This document shows positions 1-8,712 of a stretch of DNA of 34,648 bases, piece by piece. A program made the position numbers and the translations under genes. The DNA lies in the NCBI GenBank assembly GCA_011389765.1, contig JAABTT010000036.1, forward strand, positions 1 to 34,648, read 5' to 3'. Under the pieces are notes generated by a model that was given only the letters and a program-made list of their open reading frames with translations, made no database searches and was not told where the DNA came from. Every line of letters begins with the position of its first letter. Within the stretch, counting starts at the first letter, position 1. Origin of the DNA: Desulfohalobiaceae bacterium S24 (lineage in GTDB: Bacteria; Desulfobacterota; Desulfovibrionia; Desulfovibrionales; Desulfothermaceae).

Positions 1-157
1 TTTTTTTTTCGAGCTTTTTGAGTTGTTGTTTCAATCCGTTCCGTTCTTTTTTTATGCGGTTGTTTTCCCGGCGAAGATACCGGGCCTCATCAGCCCGGGC
101 CATTGCTTTTTCTTTCCAATTCGTTCTGCTTGCTATGAGTTTTGATCTCTGGCTCAT
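1..157 (-). CDS. Transposase-like protein, N-terminal part only (runs off window)
   Basis: The frame opens with ATG at 157 and continues off the left edge, so only the first 52 residues are visible. A strong Shine-Dalgarno (AAGGAG, about 10 nt upstream on the minus strand) supports the start. The visible part is very basic and heptad-like (MSQRSKLIASRTNWKEKAMA, then a run rich in R, E, K, N and Q), which predicts a coiled coil. This kind of N-terminus resembles long transposases I have seen in Desulfobacterota genomes, but no catalytic residue is in view, so the transposase call is inference. The nearby decayed insertion sequence at 1704-3204 fits a mobile-element-rich edge. Confidence 0.5.
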   Translation of the reverse strand, partial: MSQRSKLIASRTNWKEKAMARADEARYLRRENNRIKKERNGLKQQLKKLEKK

Positions 158-927
158 ACTCTCGGACTCCTTTTAAAATTTCCCCGAGAGTATCAAATGC
201 AAAGCGTCGTGTCCAGTATTCAAAAACCTGTTATTTATAATTTTTTTGACAAATTAATCCCGACGTATGCATAGCTATTCCCTAAAGCCGAGATATTCCA
301 TCACGAATAAGCAAAAAAGAAAGTATTCAGGGTCTGAATTTGGACCCTTAAATTTTTCCAAAGGGAAACCCATTTTTCGAGGAAAATTTTCCCCATTAAA
401 ACGCTATTTTTAGACACCCCAGAACAGACTGAACCAACTCATGGGTATAATAGACTTTACTTGAATTCCCAATTCTAAGGTGATTGACATCCACCGAGAT
501 CATCTGCAAACTGATGACCAGAATATCATGAGCATAGTGCAATATTTTGGAATTAAAGGACTATACCATTCGCTGGCACGATGTAGTCTTGTCCCATGTA
601 TCCTCAATAATCAGGTCAGTCAAGACATCATTACCAAAGCAACCACGGCTGCCTCCACAGCCGGATACAGTATATTTCTTGCTATAGCTTTCCAAAGCTG
701 ATTAATATCCAGACAAGGGCAAACTTACTCCACTACTCGCAACTTAATGCTCTGGCCTCTCATACGCCCCAGTGCCAACCACTGCCAACCATGTTGGCGC
801 ACACTTTGAGGCCTAATCAAGCAGTTTTTCTGTTATATGTTGTTATTACTCACTTTTTTATTATGGCATGTATAGTGCTTATAATCAGGAAAACTAGACA
901 GTAATCTTTTAACTTAAGGAGGCAAAC
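158..927. other. Gene-free stretch, AT-rich
   Basis: About 770 bases without a convincing gene. Base composition is clearly more AT-rich than in the rest of the window. The only frame of any length (480-701, plus) starts with GTG, has no ribosome binding site and resembles no family I know. An imperfect palindrome lies at 754-813, described separately. The last bases (917-927) carry the AAGGAGG that serves the DUF1566 gene. Confidence 0.6.
754..813. repeat. Imperfect nested inverted repeat
   Basis: The outer arms are GGCCTC (754-759) and GAGGCC (808-813). The inner arms are GTGCCAAC (772-779) and GTTGGCGCAC (793-802), with one extra base on the right. The element could fold into a hairpin of about 60 nt, some 115 bp upstream of the DUF1566 start. 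It has no T-run, so it is not an ordinary terminator. Function unknown. Confidence 0.45.
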
Positions 928-1371
928 ATGAAGGCAGTACAACAAAAGTGGTTTGTAATTGTGGCAATGGCATTTATACTCTGCATGACCGGACTTGTCA
1001 TGGCTGGAACGTCCTTTGCCGAGAGGTGCGTGGATAACGGGGATGGGACTGTGACTGATAACGGTACGGGCTTGATGTGGCAGGAAGCAACGTTTGGCTC
1101 CATGGGTTGGGATTACGCCAAGAGCTATGCCTCCGGTCTTTCGCTTGCCGGTCATTCCGACTGGCGGTTGCCGAATAAGGACGAATTAGTGGAATTGTAT
1201 ATTTCGGATTGCAAAAATTTGATGGACGTAGTAAATAGCAGCTACTGGTCGTCTACCACCTACACCGACGATACGAGCCACGCGTGGTTCGTTTACTCCT
1301 ACAACGGAGCCACGAATCACGACTATAAGGGGTATAGCTATTACGTTCGTGCCGTGCGTACCGGACAGTGA
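928..1371 (+). CDS. Secreted DUF1566 (Lcl C-terminal domain) protein, candidate DGR target
   Basis: A 147-residue protein. Residues 1-31 form a signal peptide (charged start, hydrophobic core from WFVIVAMAF, likely cleavage after GTSFA), so it is exported. The rest is one DUF1566/Lcl_C domain with hallmark pieces: CVDNGDGTVTDNGTGLMWQ, GHSDWRLPNKDELVELY, SYWSSTTY and the terminal YYVRAVR. The fold is of the C-type-lectin/sulfatase-modifying-factor type and usually serves as a binding scaffold. The ATG follows AAGGAGG at 917-923, an excellent start. The last 45 codons are enriched in Tyr, Ser, His, Asp, Asn and Thr codons of the form NNC/NNT, as expected of a diversified binding face. It stands alone, between AT-rich DNA and a hairpin. 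The family call is firm; the ligand is unknown. Confidence 0.85.
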   Translation: MKAVQQKWFVIVAMAFILCMTGLVMAGTSFAERCVDNGDGTVTDNGTGLMWQEATFGSMGWDYAKSYASGLSLAGHSDWRLPNKDELVELYISDCKNLMDVVNSSYWSSTTYTDDTSHAWFVYSYNGATNHDYKGYSYYVRAVRTGQ

Positions 1372-1390
1372 TGGGTGATTTGATTCTTCG
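1234..1390 (+). other. Putative variable repeat (VR) of a diversity-generating retroelement
   Basis: The 3' end of the DUF1566 gene and the bases just after its stop have the look of a DGR variable repeat. Scattered codons for surface residues (AGC, TAC, GAC, CAC, AAC, AAT) are followed by an invariant-looking end encoding YYVRAVR-TGQ. A perfect hairpin lies about 35 nt past the stop. In known DGRs, target genes of this fold are diversified at positions that are adenine in the template repeat. No second copy (template) and no reverse transcriptase is in the window, so this would be a remote target. Inference. Confidence 0.45.
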
Positions 1391-1703
1391 GATATTTGAT
1401 CCTTTGGCGTGAAGGGTTTGTCGCTAGGGCAATCCCTTCACGCCGATACTGGTTGTGCCTTTTGTGCATCAGGCAGGGGATGTCAGGCAGCTATAGAGAG
1501 GCTTCATGAAAATGATACTGTGAGCATGCAAAGAGTGTTTAAATGGCTGACTGGACCATATCCTTTCTGAGGTCCAACTGCGAGTACAAGTGAAGATTGC
1601 AAGTGAAGTTTTGCGGCTATCCACAATAGTCCCAAGCCATATTTGCCAGGAATACCAAAAGGATAGTTCACTTTGTGAAGCCGCGAATCCCTATTGTCAC
1701 AAA
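1372..1703. other. Gene-free stretch between DUF1566 gene and insertion sequence
   Basis: About 330 bases. It holds the possible end of the DGR variable repeat and the hairpin at 1406-1444. I see no frame with a ribosome binding site and no recognisable RNA gene. Confidence 0.6.
1406..1444 (+). repeat. Perfect 11-bp hairpin downstream of the DUF1566 gene
   Basis: GGCGTGAAGGG (1406-1416) and CCCTTCACGCC (1434-1444) are exact reverse complements around a 17-nt loop. Inside the loop TTG and CAA can extend the stem past one mismatch. No T-run follows on the plus strand, so it is a poor intrinsic terminator. Its place after a possible DGR variable repeat matches the stem-loops that often flank the initiation-of-mutagenic-homing site. 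Confidence 0.6.
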
Positions 1704-1716
1704 ATTCAGTTGGATT
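1704..1716 (+). repeat. Left terminal inverted repeat of the insertion sequence
   Basis: Thirteen bases that match 3192-3204 exactly in reverse complement. The last codons of the transposase (ending QSN and TGA) are read from this repeat. Confidence 0.75.
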
Positions 1717-3179
1717 GAGCCAGTTTTCTTCTCTTGGCGAATAACTGAACGACTCGTTCCGGCAAATTTTTGATTTTCATCACAGAACGAAAACCAGGCA
1801 AGATTCGATCGCTTTTCTGTTTGGATTCTTCGTCCTCGAATCTGATGTTTTTGTCGATCTCGGCAAAGAGATCTTCAAGGCTCTGTTTACCATCAAGCAG
1901 TATCTTCATGTATTCCGGGTTGTCCAGGTTCTTGATAAGCGGCGTTTCTGCAAGCATGGTCTGAAGCATCTGTTTCAGGGAGTTATTGCCGGTCTTCCGG
2001 CGCTGAGTTCTCCGAAAGCTACGGAAGAACTGTTCAAGGATATTGTTCGTCCGTTGTGGATAGATCAAGGCTTTACCAGCAGGCGTCTTGACCTCAATGG
2101 GATCTGCAAACAGCTTCTCAGTGTATTTTTCAATTTGTTTTCCGATCTTCTGACACAGGTCGTCATTCGCCAGTTTGGATTTCTTCTTGAATTTTTTTCG
2201 AAATCTTTCGACCCCGTGGCGGATAGTGGCCATTGATTCCTGGCCGCCATCATCGTTGAGCCCATTGTTTTTGTTGACTGGGGCAATTCGCATGGCTTTG
2301 CGCAGGTCATCGAAGACGTCAATGCGCCAGTGGAGCTCTTTGACAGCACGAGAGAGTTCTTGATCCTGGCCTGCTGTTGATATCTGCTTGGCTAACCTGC
2401 GAAGGGGCCGCCTAGTCTTATCGTGAGGTAGATGGTTGAGAAGTTCAGGTAAGTGACAGATAAAGTCCTTTATCCCGGGAAAGACGGTTTCTACAGCCTT
2501 GCCTATGCCGATCCCCATGTCGCGCACACAGGCAATCGGTTTCCCATAGCTGGACTGGATCTCTTGCAGAAAAGGAATGATGTGATCAGTTTTCGCTGGG
2601 GATCTTTACATTGGCCAGCACAAACTGACTCAGGCTGTCCATGCCGCTCATCAGGGCCGGGGCGTCTGTTTCGTGGGTGGCATCTAAATGCAGAATATAC
2701 CCGCCGGCCATTTCCATTTTCTGACGAATGCGGGGAGTCGCCTGCCGGTGAGCCAGGGCCAGATAGTCGATCTCAGAAGCACAGAGCTGAACATTGCAGG
2801 ACCTCAACTCGGCCTGCACTTCTTTGATATTGCGGTGACGTCTAAACAGAGCCTGGACCACAAACACAAGGATATCAAAAACGACATTGCAGCGGCTGGG
2901 AAGTATAAACACATAAGCACTTTGGGCATTTTCGAATGGTTTCATGAGCTTTGAACGGACCGGACAGGGAGGACACGATTTTTTTCCTGGTCTTCTGAAC
3001 ACGAAGCGGGTAGGTGCAGTCGCAGATCCGTTGTTCCGGAACAAAGCGTACAATCGGAGGCTGAGAAAATAAGGCAACCGGCACTGTCTCCCGTGACAAC
3101 TGTTCCAGATTCTGGCTCAAGGCCCATAAAGCTTGCGCGCCACAGTTTTCGGAGTTTTTTTTACCCCGCTTTTAACCAT
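1706..3179 (-). pseudogene. DDE-type transposase, broken by three frameshifts
   Basis: Read from an ATG at 3179 (MVKSGVKKTPKTVARKLYG), the protein must change frame near 3125 to continue as LSQNLEQLSRETVPVALFSQ. It changes again near 2890, after CPKCLCVYTSQPL, to reach NVVFDILVFVVQALFRRH. A third change near 2575 (after ANVKIPSE) joins TDHIIPFLQEIQSSYGKP and runs on to the stop at 1706. The rebuilt product is about 490 residues. The N-terminal part has CDC and CPKC cysteine pairs, probably zinc-binding. Candidate catalytic acids are in LHLDATHE and CVRDMG, with NNILEQFFR near the C-terminal region. With three disruptions it should be inactive. Family unassigned. Confidence 0.75.
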
Positions 3180-3191
3180 TTGAAATATTTG

Positions 3192-3204
3192 AATCCAACT
3201 GAAT
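3192..3204 (-). repeat. Right terminal inverted repeat of the insertion sequence
   Basis: Exact reverse complement of 1704-1716. It lies 13 nt upstream of the transposase start codon at 3179-3177. Confidence 0.75.
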
Positions 3205-3302
3205 ATCGTTATCATAGGTCGGTACGGGGTCTGAAATTGAGGTTTCCATATGAATCAGAGCACTGAGACGCAGCAGGGAAAACCGGCCTCGGGAGATGAT
3301 CC

Positions 3303-5489
3303 TCAGCTCTTGCTGCTGGTTCTGTAGGCCTCCAGGACCGAATCCAGCTTGGTGAGGCTTTCCAGGGTTCGGTAGAGGTGGGCCGAATCATTGACTTCGA
3401 TGTGCAGGGCGACTTCCGTCTTGTCCTCGACATTGGAGGCAAACTGCCCGGACTGAATATTGACGTCCTCGGCCGTCAAAAGCTGGCTGATTTCCGCCAG
3501 GACACCCTTCTCGTTCCTGCAGACCACTTTGATGCTGGCCGGATAAAGGGTTTCCTCCACCCCGTCCCAGGAGACATTGATCAATCTGTAGGACGAAAAC
3601 TGCTGCACGTTTTTACAATCCGCGGTGTGCACCACAATCCCCTTCCCCCTGCTGATATAGCCCACAATCGGATCTCCGGGCACAGGCTGACAGCAGTTGG
3701 CAAAACGGATCATGACATCATCCACGCCTTTGACGCTCACCCCCTCCTTGACCACTTTGGCCGAAAGGTCACTTTCTTTGGTCTTGGTTTCCTTGGCCCG
3801 CTGCCGGTCTTTCTTCTCTTCCGGTTTGTCTTTTTTGTCCTCCCTGGACTCGGACTTGGGCATGAGCTTGTGCAGGACCTGCTTGGGGGTAATCCTGGCA
3901 TAACCCACGGCGGACAAGAGATCGTCCACTGTTTTGTAGCTGAATTCAGCACTCACTTTCTCCAGACTGCCCTGCTTCAGCTCTTTGCCAAAATTGACCC
4001 CGATCCGGCGGCCTTCCTTTTCAAGCATTTCCTTGGCCAGGGAAATGCTCCGCTCCCGCTCCTGGGTGCGTATCCAGTGCTTGATCCGGGTCCTGGCCTT
4101 GGCTGTTTTCACAAACCTGAGCCAGTCCCGGCTTGGATTGCGCTTCGGGTTGGTGATTATCTCCACCTGATCGCCGTTTTTGAGCTGCGTGCCCAGAGAC
4201 ACCAGGCGGCCGTTGACCTTGGCCCCGGAGCAATGCTGCCCCACTTCGGTATGGATGCTGTAGGCAAAATCCACCGGAGTGGCCCCGGAAGGCAGATCCA
4301 GGACCTTGCCCTGGGGGGTGAAGACATAGACTTCGTCCTGAAACAGATCGACCTTCAGGGAAGACATGAATTCCTGGGGGTCCTTCAAGTCGTGCTCCCA
4401 GTCCAGGATATGGCGCAGCCACAGAAAGCGCTCTTCATCCTTGGCTTTAAACAAAGTGCCGTCCTTGTACTTCCAATGGGCCGCCACCCCGAATTCCGCA
4501 ACCTGATGCATATCCTCGGTTCTGATCTGAATTTCCACGTGCTCGCCCCCGGGACCGAGCACCGTGGTATGTACGCTCTGATACATATTGCCCTTGGGCA
4601 TGGAAATATAGTCCTTGAAGCGACCCGGAACCGGAGTCCAGGTGGAATGCACCAGACCGAGCATGGCGTAGCAGTCCCGGACGCTCTTGACGATGACCCG
4701 GAAAGCGATCAGATCGTAGACCTGGTCAAAGCTCAAATTCTGTTTGAGCATTTTCTGATAGATACTGTAGACATGCTTTTGCCGTCCGCTTATCCGTCCC
4801 TGGATCTGATTGTCATCCAAGATGCTCTGCAGAATGGAAATAACCTGATCCACGTACTCTTTGCCCAGGGTCCTGTGCTTCCGGATCCCGTTGGTGATTT
4901 GCCGGTAGACATCCGGCTTGAGATGCTGCAGGCTGAGATCATCGAGTTCGACCTTAATCCGGTACAAGCCCAGGCGATTGGCCAATGGGGAATAAATATC
5001 CAGAGTCTCCTGGGCAATGAGCTTCTGCTTGAAGGTCTTCTGAAAACCCAGGGTCTTCATATTGTGCAGCCTGTCAGTCAATTTCACCAGGATGACCCGA
5101 ATATCCTTGGCCATAGCCAGGATCATCTTTCGGATATTTTCCGCCTGGGCCTCTTCCCGGGTATCAAAGGTAACCTGTCCGATTTTGGTCACCCCGTCCA
5201 CAATATCGGCCACTTTCAATTCGAAATCCTTGGCCAGGTCTTCTTTGCTCACCCCGGAATCTTCCATGGTGTCGTGCAGCAGACCGGCCACTATGGTCTC
5301 CACGTCCAAATGCAGATCCACCAGGCTATTGGCCACCTCCAGGGGATGGGACAAATACGGCTCGCCTGAAAGACGCATCTGTCCGGAATGCTTGGCCGCG
5401 GAAAAGACATAGGCTTTTTGAATCAGTCCGGTATCCGCCTCTCCAAGATAGCGGGAAGCCTTTTCTATAATTTCATTTATGCGAATCAT
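3303..5489 (-). CDS. spoT: Bifunctional (p)ppGpp synthetase/hydrolase, Rel/SpoT family
   Basis: A 728-residue stringent-response enzyme that makes (p)ppGpp from GTP or GDP plus ATP and also hydrolyses it. Domains in order: an HD hydrolase domain (HPLEVA with His48, then LLHDTMED with His72-Asp73); a synthetase domain (GRQKHVYSIYQKM and PGRFKDYISMPKGN); a TGS domain (DEVYVFTPQGKVLDLPSGAT); a zinc-finger/helical region with CCQPVPGD and HTADC; and a C-terminal ACT domain. The RFKD motif is the RXKD signature of bifunctional enzymes, unlike the acidic EXDD of synthetase-only RelA. The start at 5489 follows AAGGA; an upstream in-frame extension to 5600 lacks this support and is not conserved-looking. 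It is probably the sole long Rel and stands alone, divergent from the gene at 5740. Confidence 0.93.
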   Translation of the reverse strand: MIRINEIIEKASRYLGEADTGLIQKAYVFSAAKHSGQMRLSGEPYLSHPLEVANSLVDLHLDVETIVAGLLHDTMEDSGVSKEDLAKDFELKVADIVDGVTKIGQVTFDTREEAQAENIRKMILAMAKDIRVILVKLTDRLHNMKTLGFQKTFKQKLIAQETLDIYSPLANRLGLYRIKVELDDLSLQHLKPDVYRQITNGIRKHRTLGKEYVDQVISILQSILDDNQIQGRISGRQKHVYSIYQKMLKQNLSFDQVYDLIAFRVIVKSVRDCYAMLGLVHSTWTPVPGRFKDYISMPKGNMYQSVHTTVLGPGGEHVEIQIRTEDMHQVAEFGVAAHWKYKDGTLFKAKDEERFLWLRHILDWEHDLKDPQEFMSSLKVDLFQDEVYVFTPQGKVLDLPSGATPVDFAYSIHTEVGQHCSGAKVNGRLVSLGTQLKNGDQVEIITNPKRNPSRDWLRFVKTAKARTRIKHWIRTQERERSISLAKEMLEKEGRRIGVNFGKELKQGSLEKVSAEFSYKTVDDLLSAVGYARITPKQVLHKLMPKSESREDKKDKPEEKKDRQRAKETKTKESDLSAKVVKEGVSVKGVDDVMIRFANCCQPVPGDPIVGYISRGKGIVVHTADCKNVQQFSSYRLINVSWDGVEETLYPASIKVVCRNEKGVLAEISQLLTAEDVNIQSGQFASNVEDKTEVALHIEVNDSAHLYRTLESLTKLDSVLEAYRTSSKS

Positions 5490-5739
5490 CTGAATCCTTA
5501 TTGAATTGAGTTTCTTCAAAAAATGGTCAGCTTTCTTCGCTGAAATGTCAAGAACGCTGACACTTGGCCATACCGGCACATCAGGAACCAACGGTTGCAT
5601 CTGCCGTATTGCGACACCGACTCCGCCCGCTGCCTGGAAAGAGACCTCAAGGATTGCAATTCACGGAACTTTCAGGTAGAAGAAACTAGGCCATAAACTG
5701 AATCAGGCAAATGCTTCAAAATAAAATACGGAAATCAGC

Positions 5740-8712
5740 ATGTCCTTGCAGAATGAACCGGCCGGACCGGACTTTGACTCCCATTTCAAGGTATTTCACG
5801 AGCTTATGTCCAGAAAGGTCCGGGAGATCCTTCTGGTCTCCACGCCCTACGACGCCTGGATCATGGAACGGGATTACAGTCTCTCCGACAGAATCATCAA
5901 TGAATACCGCGGACTGAACTTGAGTCAACCGCCCCGATTGACCTGGGCCGCAACGGCTGAAGAGGCCCTGAGCTTTGTGGAGCAGAAGTCCTTCGATCTG
6001 GTGATCACCATGCCCAGACTGGCGGACATGGACGCCTTTCGTCTGGCCAAGGAGATCAAGGTCCGAGGTCCCAGGCTGCCGGTGATCATGCTCACCCACA
6101 GCTCCGTCCCCTCCAACGAAATATTCTATAAGCAAAGCCGGGAATCCGGCATCGACAAGATCTTTGTCTGGTCCGGAAACACCGATCTACTGCTGGCCAT
6201 TATCAAAAGCACCGAGGACCGGCTCAATGTGGTCAATGATACAAAATTCGCCGGGATCAGGGTCATCATCTTTGTGGAGGATTCGCCGCTCTATCTGTCC
6301 TCGCTGCTGCCCATCCTCTACAAGGAACTGGTCCGCCAGACCCAGGCGGTGATGGAAGAAGGACTCAACGAAGAACACCGGCTCCTGACCATGCGGGCCA
6401 GGCCGAAGATTCTCGTGGCTGAAAATTACGATCAGGCTTTGGAGATTTACAAACGCTACGAACATTATGTCTTAGGGGTAATTTCCGATGTCCGCTATCA
6501 GCGGCAGGGAGAAATCGATCCGAAAGCCGGATTCAAACTCCTGAGCACTATACAGAAGGACCGCTTCGACATCCCCATGCTCCTGGTGAGCACGGAAGAG
6601 GACAATGCGGAAAATGCCCGGCAGATACAGGCCAGTTTCGTCCACAAGAACTCCCCGACCCTGCACCAGGACGTCCATGATTTTTTTGTGAACAAGTTGG
6701 GCTTCGGAGACTTTGTTTTCCGGATGCCGGACGGTACGGAGATCAGACAGGCGCACAATCTTTTGACCCTGGAGCGGCACCTGGCGACTATACCGGAAGA
6801 ATCCGTGATCCTGCACACGAAGCGCAACGACCTCTCCAGATGGCTGTTCACCCGAACAGAGATCGTCCTGGCCTCCAAAATCCGGCCCCTGCGAGGAGCA
6901 GACTTTGAGGATGTGGAGAGCCACCGCCGCCATCTCATCGATATCATCCGCTCCAGGAGGCGGCAGCGGCAAAAAGGCATCGTGGTCAATTTCAACGCCC
7001 AGGAGTTCGACCCGGAAACCGATTTTTTAAAAATCGGCAAGGGATCTTTAGGGGGTAAAGGACGAGGCCTGGCTTTTGTATCCCATTATCTGCACCAGAA
7101 TCAGCACTTCCTTACCCCGTTTGACGCCGTCAAGATCATGATCCCCCAGACCCTGATCATCACCACGGAAGGATTTGAAGCCTTCATCCTGGAAAACAAC
7201 CTCAGATGGCTGGCCAAGGCCGATCTCCCCGACGCGGAGATCGCCGAACACTTTCTCAAGTCCCGGTTTCCGGTCTGGCTGGAGGAAGATCTTCGCTCCT
7301 ATCTGGAACACATCCACTACCCGCTGGCCATCCGTTCCTCCAGCCTGCTTGAGGACGCTCAATTCAAGGCCTATGCCGGCCTCTACAAGACCTACATGCT
7401 TCCCAACAAGGCCGAGGATCCGGAAGTCAGACTCGAACAACTGATCACCGCTGTAAGGCTGGTTTACGCCTCAACCTATTTCGAAGCCCCGAAATCCTTC
7501 TCGGATCGTGTTGGCCAGCGGACCGAAGAAGAACAAATGGCGGTCATCGTGCAGCAACTCATGGGCCGGAGCTACGAAGGCTACTATTTCCCGGCCATCT
7601 CCGGCGTAGGGCAGTCCCACAACTACTATCCCTTTTCCCGTATGAAACCCGAGGACGGCATTGTAACCATCGCCACAGGGCTTGGAAAAATGGTGGTCGA
7701 AGGCGAACGATCCCTGCGCTTCTCACCCAAAAATCCCCAGATCCTGCCCCAGCGCTCCACAGTGGAAGACATTCTGGAAAACTCGCAGCGCTTTTTCTAC
7801 TGCCTGAACATGGAAGCCGGGGAACAGCCCCTGGATGTGGACGAGTCCCTCAATCTGAGCAAGATCGATCTTTTTGATCTCACAGACAAAAAACCCCTGC
7901 AAATTCTGTTCAGCACTTATAATCCGGATGAACACCGAATCAGGGACGCCCTGCAGCCAAACGGGCATCCGGTCCTGACCTTCGCCCGTATTTTAAAATA
8001 CAAGCAGCTCCCCCTGGCCCCGATCCTGGAAACCCTGCTGGAACTGGGACAAAAAGGCATGGGCTGCCCGGTGGAGATGGAGTTCTCCGTCAATCTCGGC
8101 CGAGGGGCGGACCAAAAACCTGAATTCGCCTTTCTCCAGCTGCGGCCCATGACCGCCAGGGCCGAAATGATCGACGTGGAAATCACGGAGGAAGAAATCG
8201 CCAAAAGCTTCTGCTTTTCCCAACACTCCCTGGGCAACGCGGTCAAGGACGATCTCCGAGACATCATCTTCATCAAGCCCGAAGTCTTCGATGCCGCAAA
8301 AACAGTTCAAATCGCCGCTGAAATCGGAAAGATGAATAAAATCCTCCTCACGGAAAACAGGCGCTACCTGCTCATCGGACCCGGCAGATGGGGATCGGCC
8401 GACCACTGGCTGGGCATCCCGGTGCAATGGTCGGACATCTCCGGAGTGGGTGCAATCGTGGAATCCTTTTCCGAGCAGATTCGGGCCGAACCATCCCAGG
8501 GCTCCCATTTTTTTCACAATATTACCACCCTGGGCATCAATTACATCAATGTCACCAATAACGGCTCGGATTTTGTGGACTGGGACTGGCTCAGAACTCG
8601 GCCGTTCAGCAATGAAACGACCCATGCCGCCCATGTCCGCCTAAAGGAACCTTTTGTGATCAAGGTTGACGGCAAGACCTCCCGGTCCGTCATGTATGAC
8701 GATCCCGGGTGA
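5740..8712 (+). CDS. Tandem receiver-like domains plus PEP-synthase-type ATP-grasp domain
   Basis: A 990-residue cytoplasmic protein. Residues 25-130 look like a response-regulator receiver fold, but the phosphoacceptor strand reads LVITMPRL with no aspartate. Residues 165-320 form a second receiver-like unit with an acidic pair (FVEDSPLYL) and a candidate phosphoacceptor Asp250 in GVISDVRY, enlarged by an insertion. From about 430 the protein matches the PEP/pyruvate-binding ATP-grasp domain of PEP synthase and pyruvate phosphate dikinase: GKGSLGGKGRGLAFVSHYL, then AIRSSSLLEDAQ and YAGLYKTY near 530. I find no swivelling phosphohistidine domain and no C-terminal PEP-binding barrel. The conserved-looking end (GPGRWGSADHWLG, GSHFFHNITTLG) is shared, as far as I recall, by uncharacterised relatives. 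Activity is unknown; an ATP-dependent signalling or kinase role is inference. Confidence 0.8.
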   Translation: MSLQNEPAGPDFDSHFKVFHELMSRKVREILLVSTPYDAWIMERDYSLSDRIINEYRGLNLSQPPRLTWAATAEEALSFVEQKSFDLVITMPRLADMDAFRLAKEIKVRGPRLPVIMLTHSSVPSNEIFYKQSRESGIDKIFVWSGNTDLLLAIIKSTEDRLNVVNDTKFAGIRVIIFVEDSPLYLSSLLPILYKELVRQTQAVMEEGLNEEHRLLTMRARPKILVAENYDQALEIYKRYEHYVLGVISDVRYQRQGEIDPKAGFKLLSTIQKDRFDIPMLLVSTEEDNAENARQIQASFVHKNSPTLHQDVHDFFVNKLGFGDFVFRMPDGTEIRQAHNLLTLERHLATIPEESVILHTKRNDLSRWLFTRTEIVLASKIRPLRGADFEDVESHRRHLIDIIRSRRRQRQKGIVVNFNAQEFDPETDFLKIGKGSLGGKGRGLAFVSHYLHQNQHFLTPFDAVKIMIPQTLIITTEGFEAFILENNLRWLAKADLPDAEIAEHFLKSRFPVWLEEDLRSYLEHIHYPLAIRSSSLLEDAQFKAYAGLYKTYMLPNKAEDPEVRLEQLITAVRLVYASTYFEAPKSFSDRVGQRTEEEQMAVIVQQLMGRSYEGYYFPAISGVGQSHNYYPFSRMKPEDGIVTIATGLGKMVVEGERSLRFSPKNPQILPQRSTVEDILENSQRFFYCLNMEAGEQPLDVDESLNLSKIDLFDLTDKKPLQILFSTYNPDEHRIRDALQPNGHPVLTFARILKYKQLPLAPILETLLELGQKGMGCPVEMEFSVNLGRGADQKPEFAFLQLRPMTARAEMIDVEITEEEIAKSFCFSQHSLGNAVKDDLRDIIFIKPEVFDAAKTVQIAAEIGKMNKILLTENRRYLLIGPGRWGSADHWLGIPVQWSDISGVGAIVESFSEQIRAEPSQGSHFFHNITTLGINYINVTNNGSDFVDWDWLRTRPFSNETTHAAHVRLKEPFVIKVDGKTSRSVMYDDPG

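Larger units (their letters stand above)
1704..3204 (-). mobile_element. Degenerate insertion sequence, about 1.5 kb, with 13-bp terminal inverted repeats
   Basis: The ends are ATTCAGTTGGATT (1704-1716) and its exact reverse complement AATCCAACTGAAT (3192-3204). They enclose one broken transposase frame on the minus strand that fills nearly the whole element; its stop codon lies inside the left inverted repeat. I see no clear target-site duplication: the flanks are CACAAA on the left and ATCGTT on the right. The element lies 98 bp past the 3' end of rel/spoT. I cannot assign the IS family by eye. Confidence 0.75.

Noticed and set aside
480..701. 73-codon frame on the plus strand
   Set aside because: GTG start, no ribosome binding site, no recognisable family and AT-rich surroundings.
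754..820. Possible integron attC site
   Set aside because: GCCTAAT at the right is not the RYYYAAC core and no matching GTTRRRY core is found at the left end; there is no integrase.
2560..2600. Programmed frameshifting in the transposase (A-rich slip site)
   Set aside because: The frame change is one of three in the same gene, and no A6 slippery run or stimulatory structure is present; decay explains all three.
3378..5369. 663-codon open frame opposite rel/spoT
   Set aside because: It is antisense to a gene with clear catalytic motifs; its length is a by-product of high-GC codon use.
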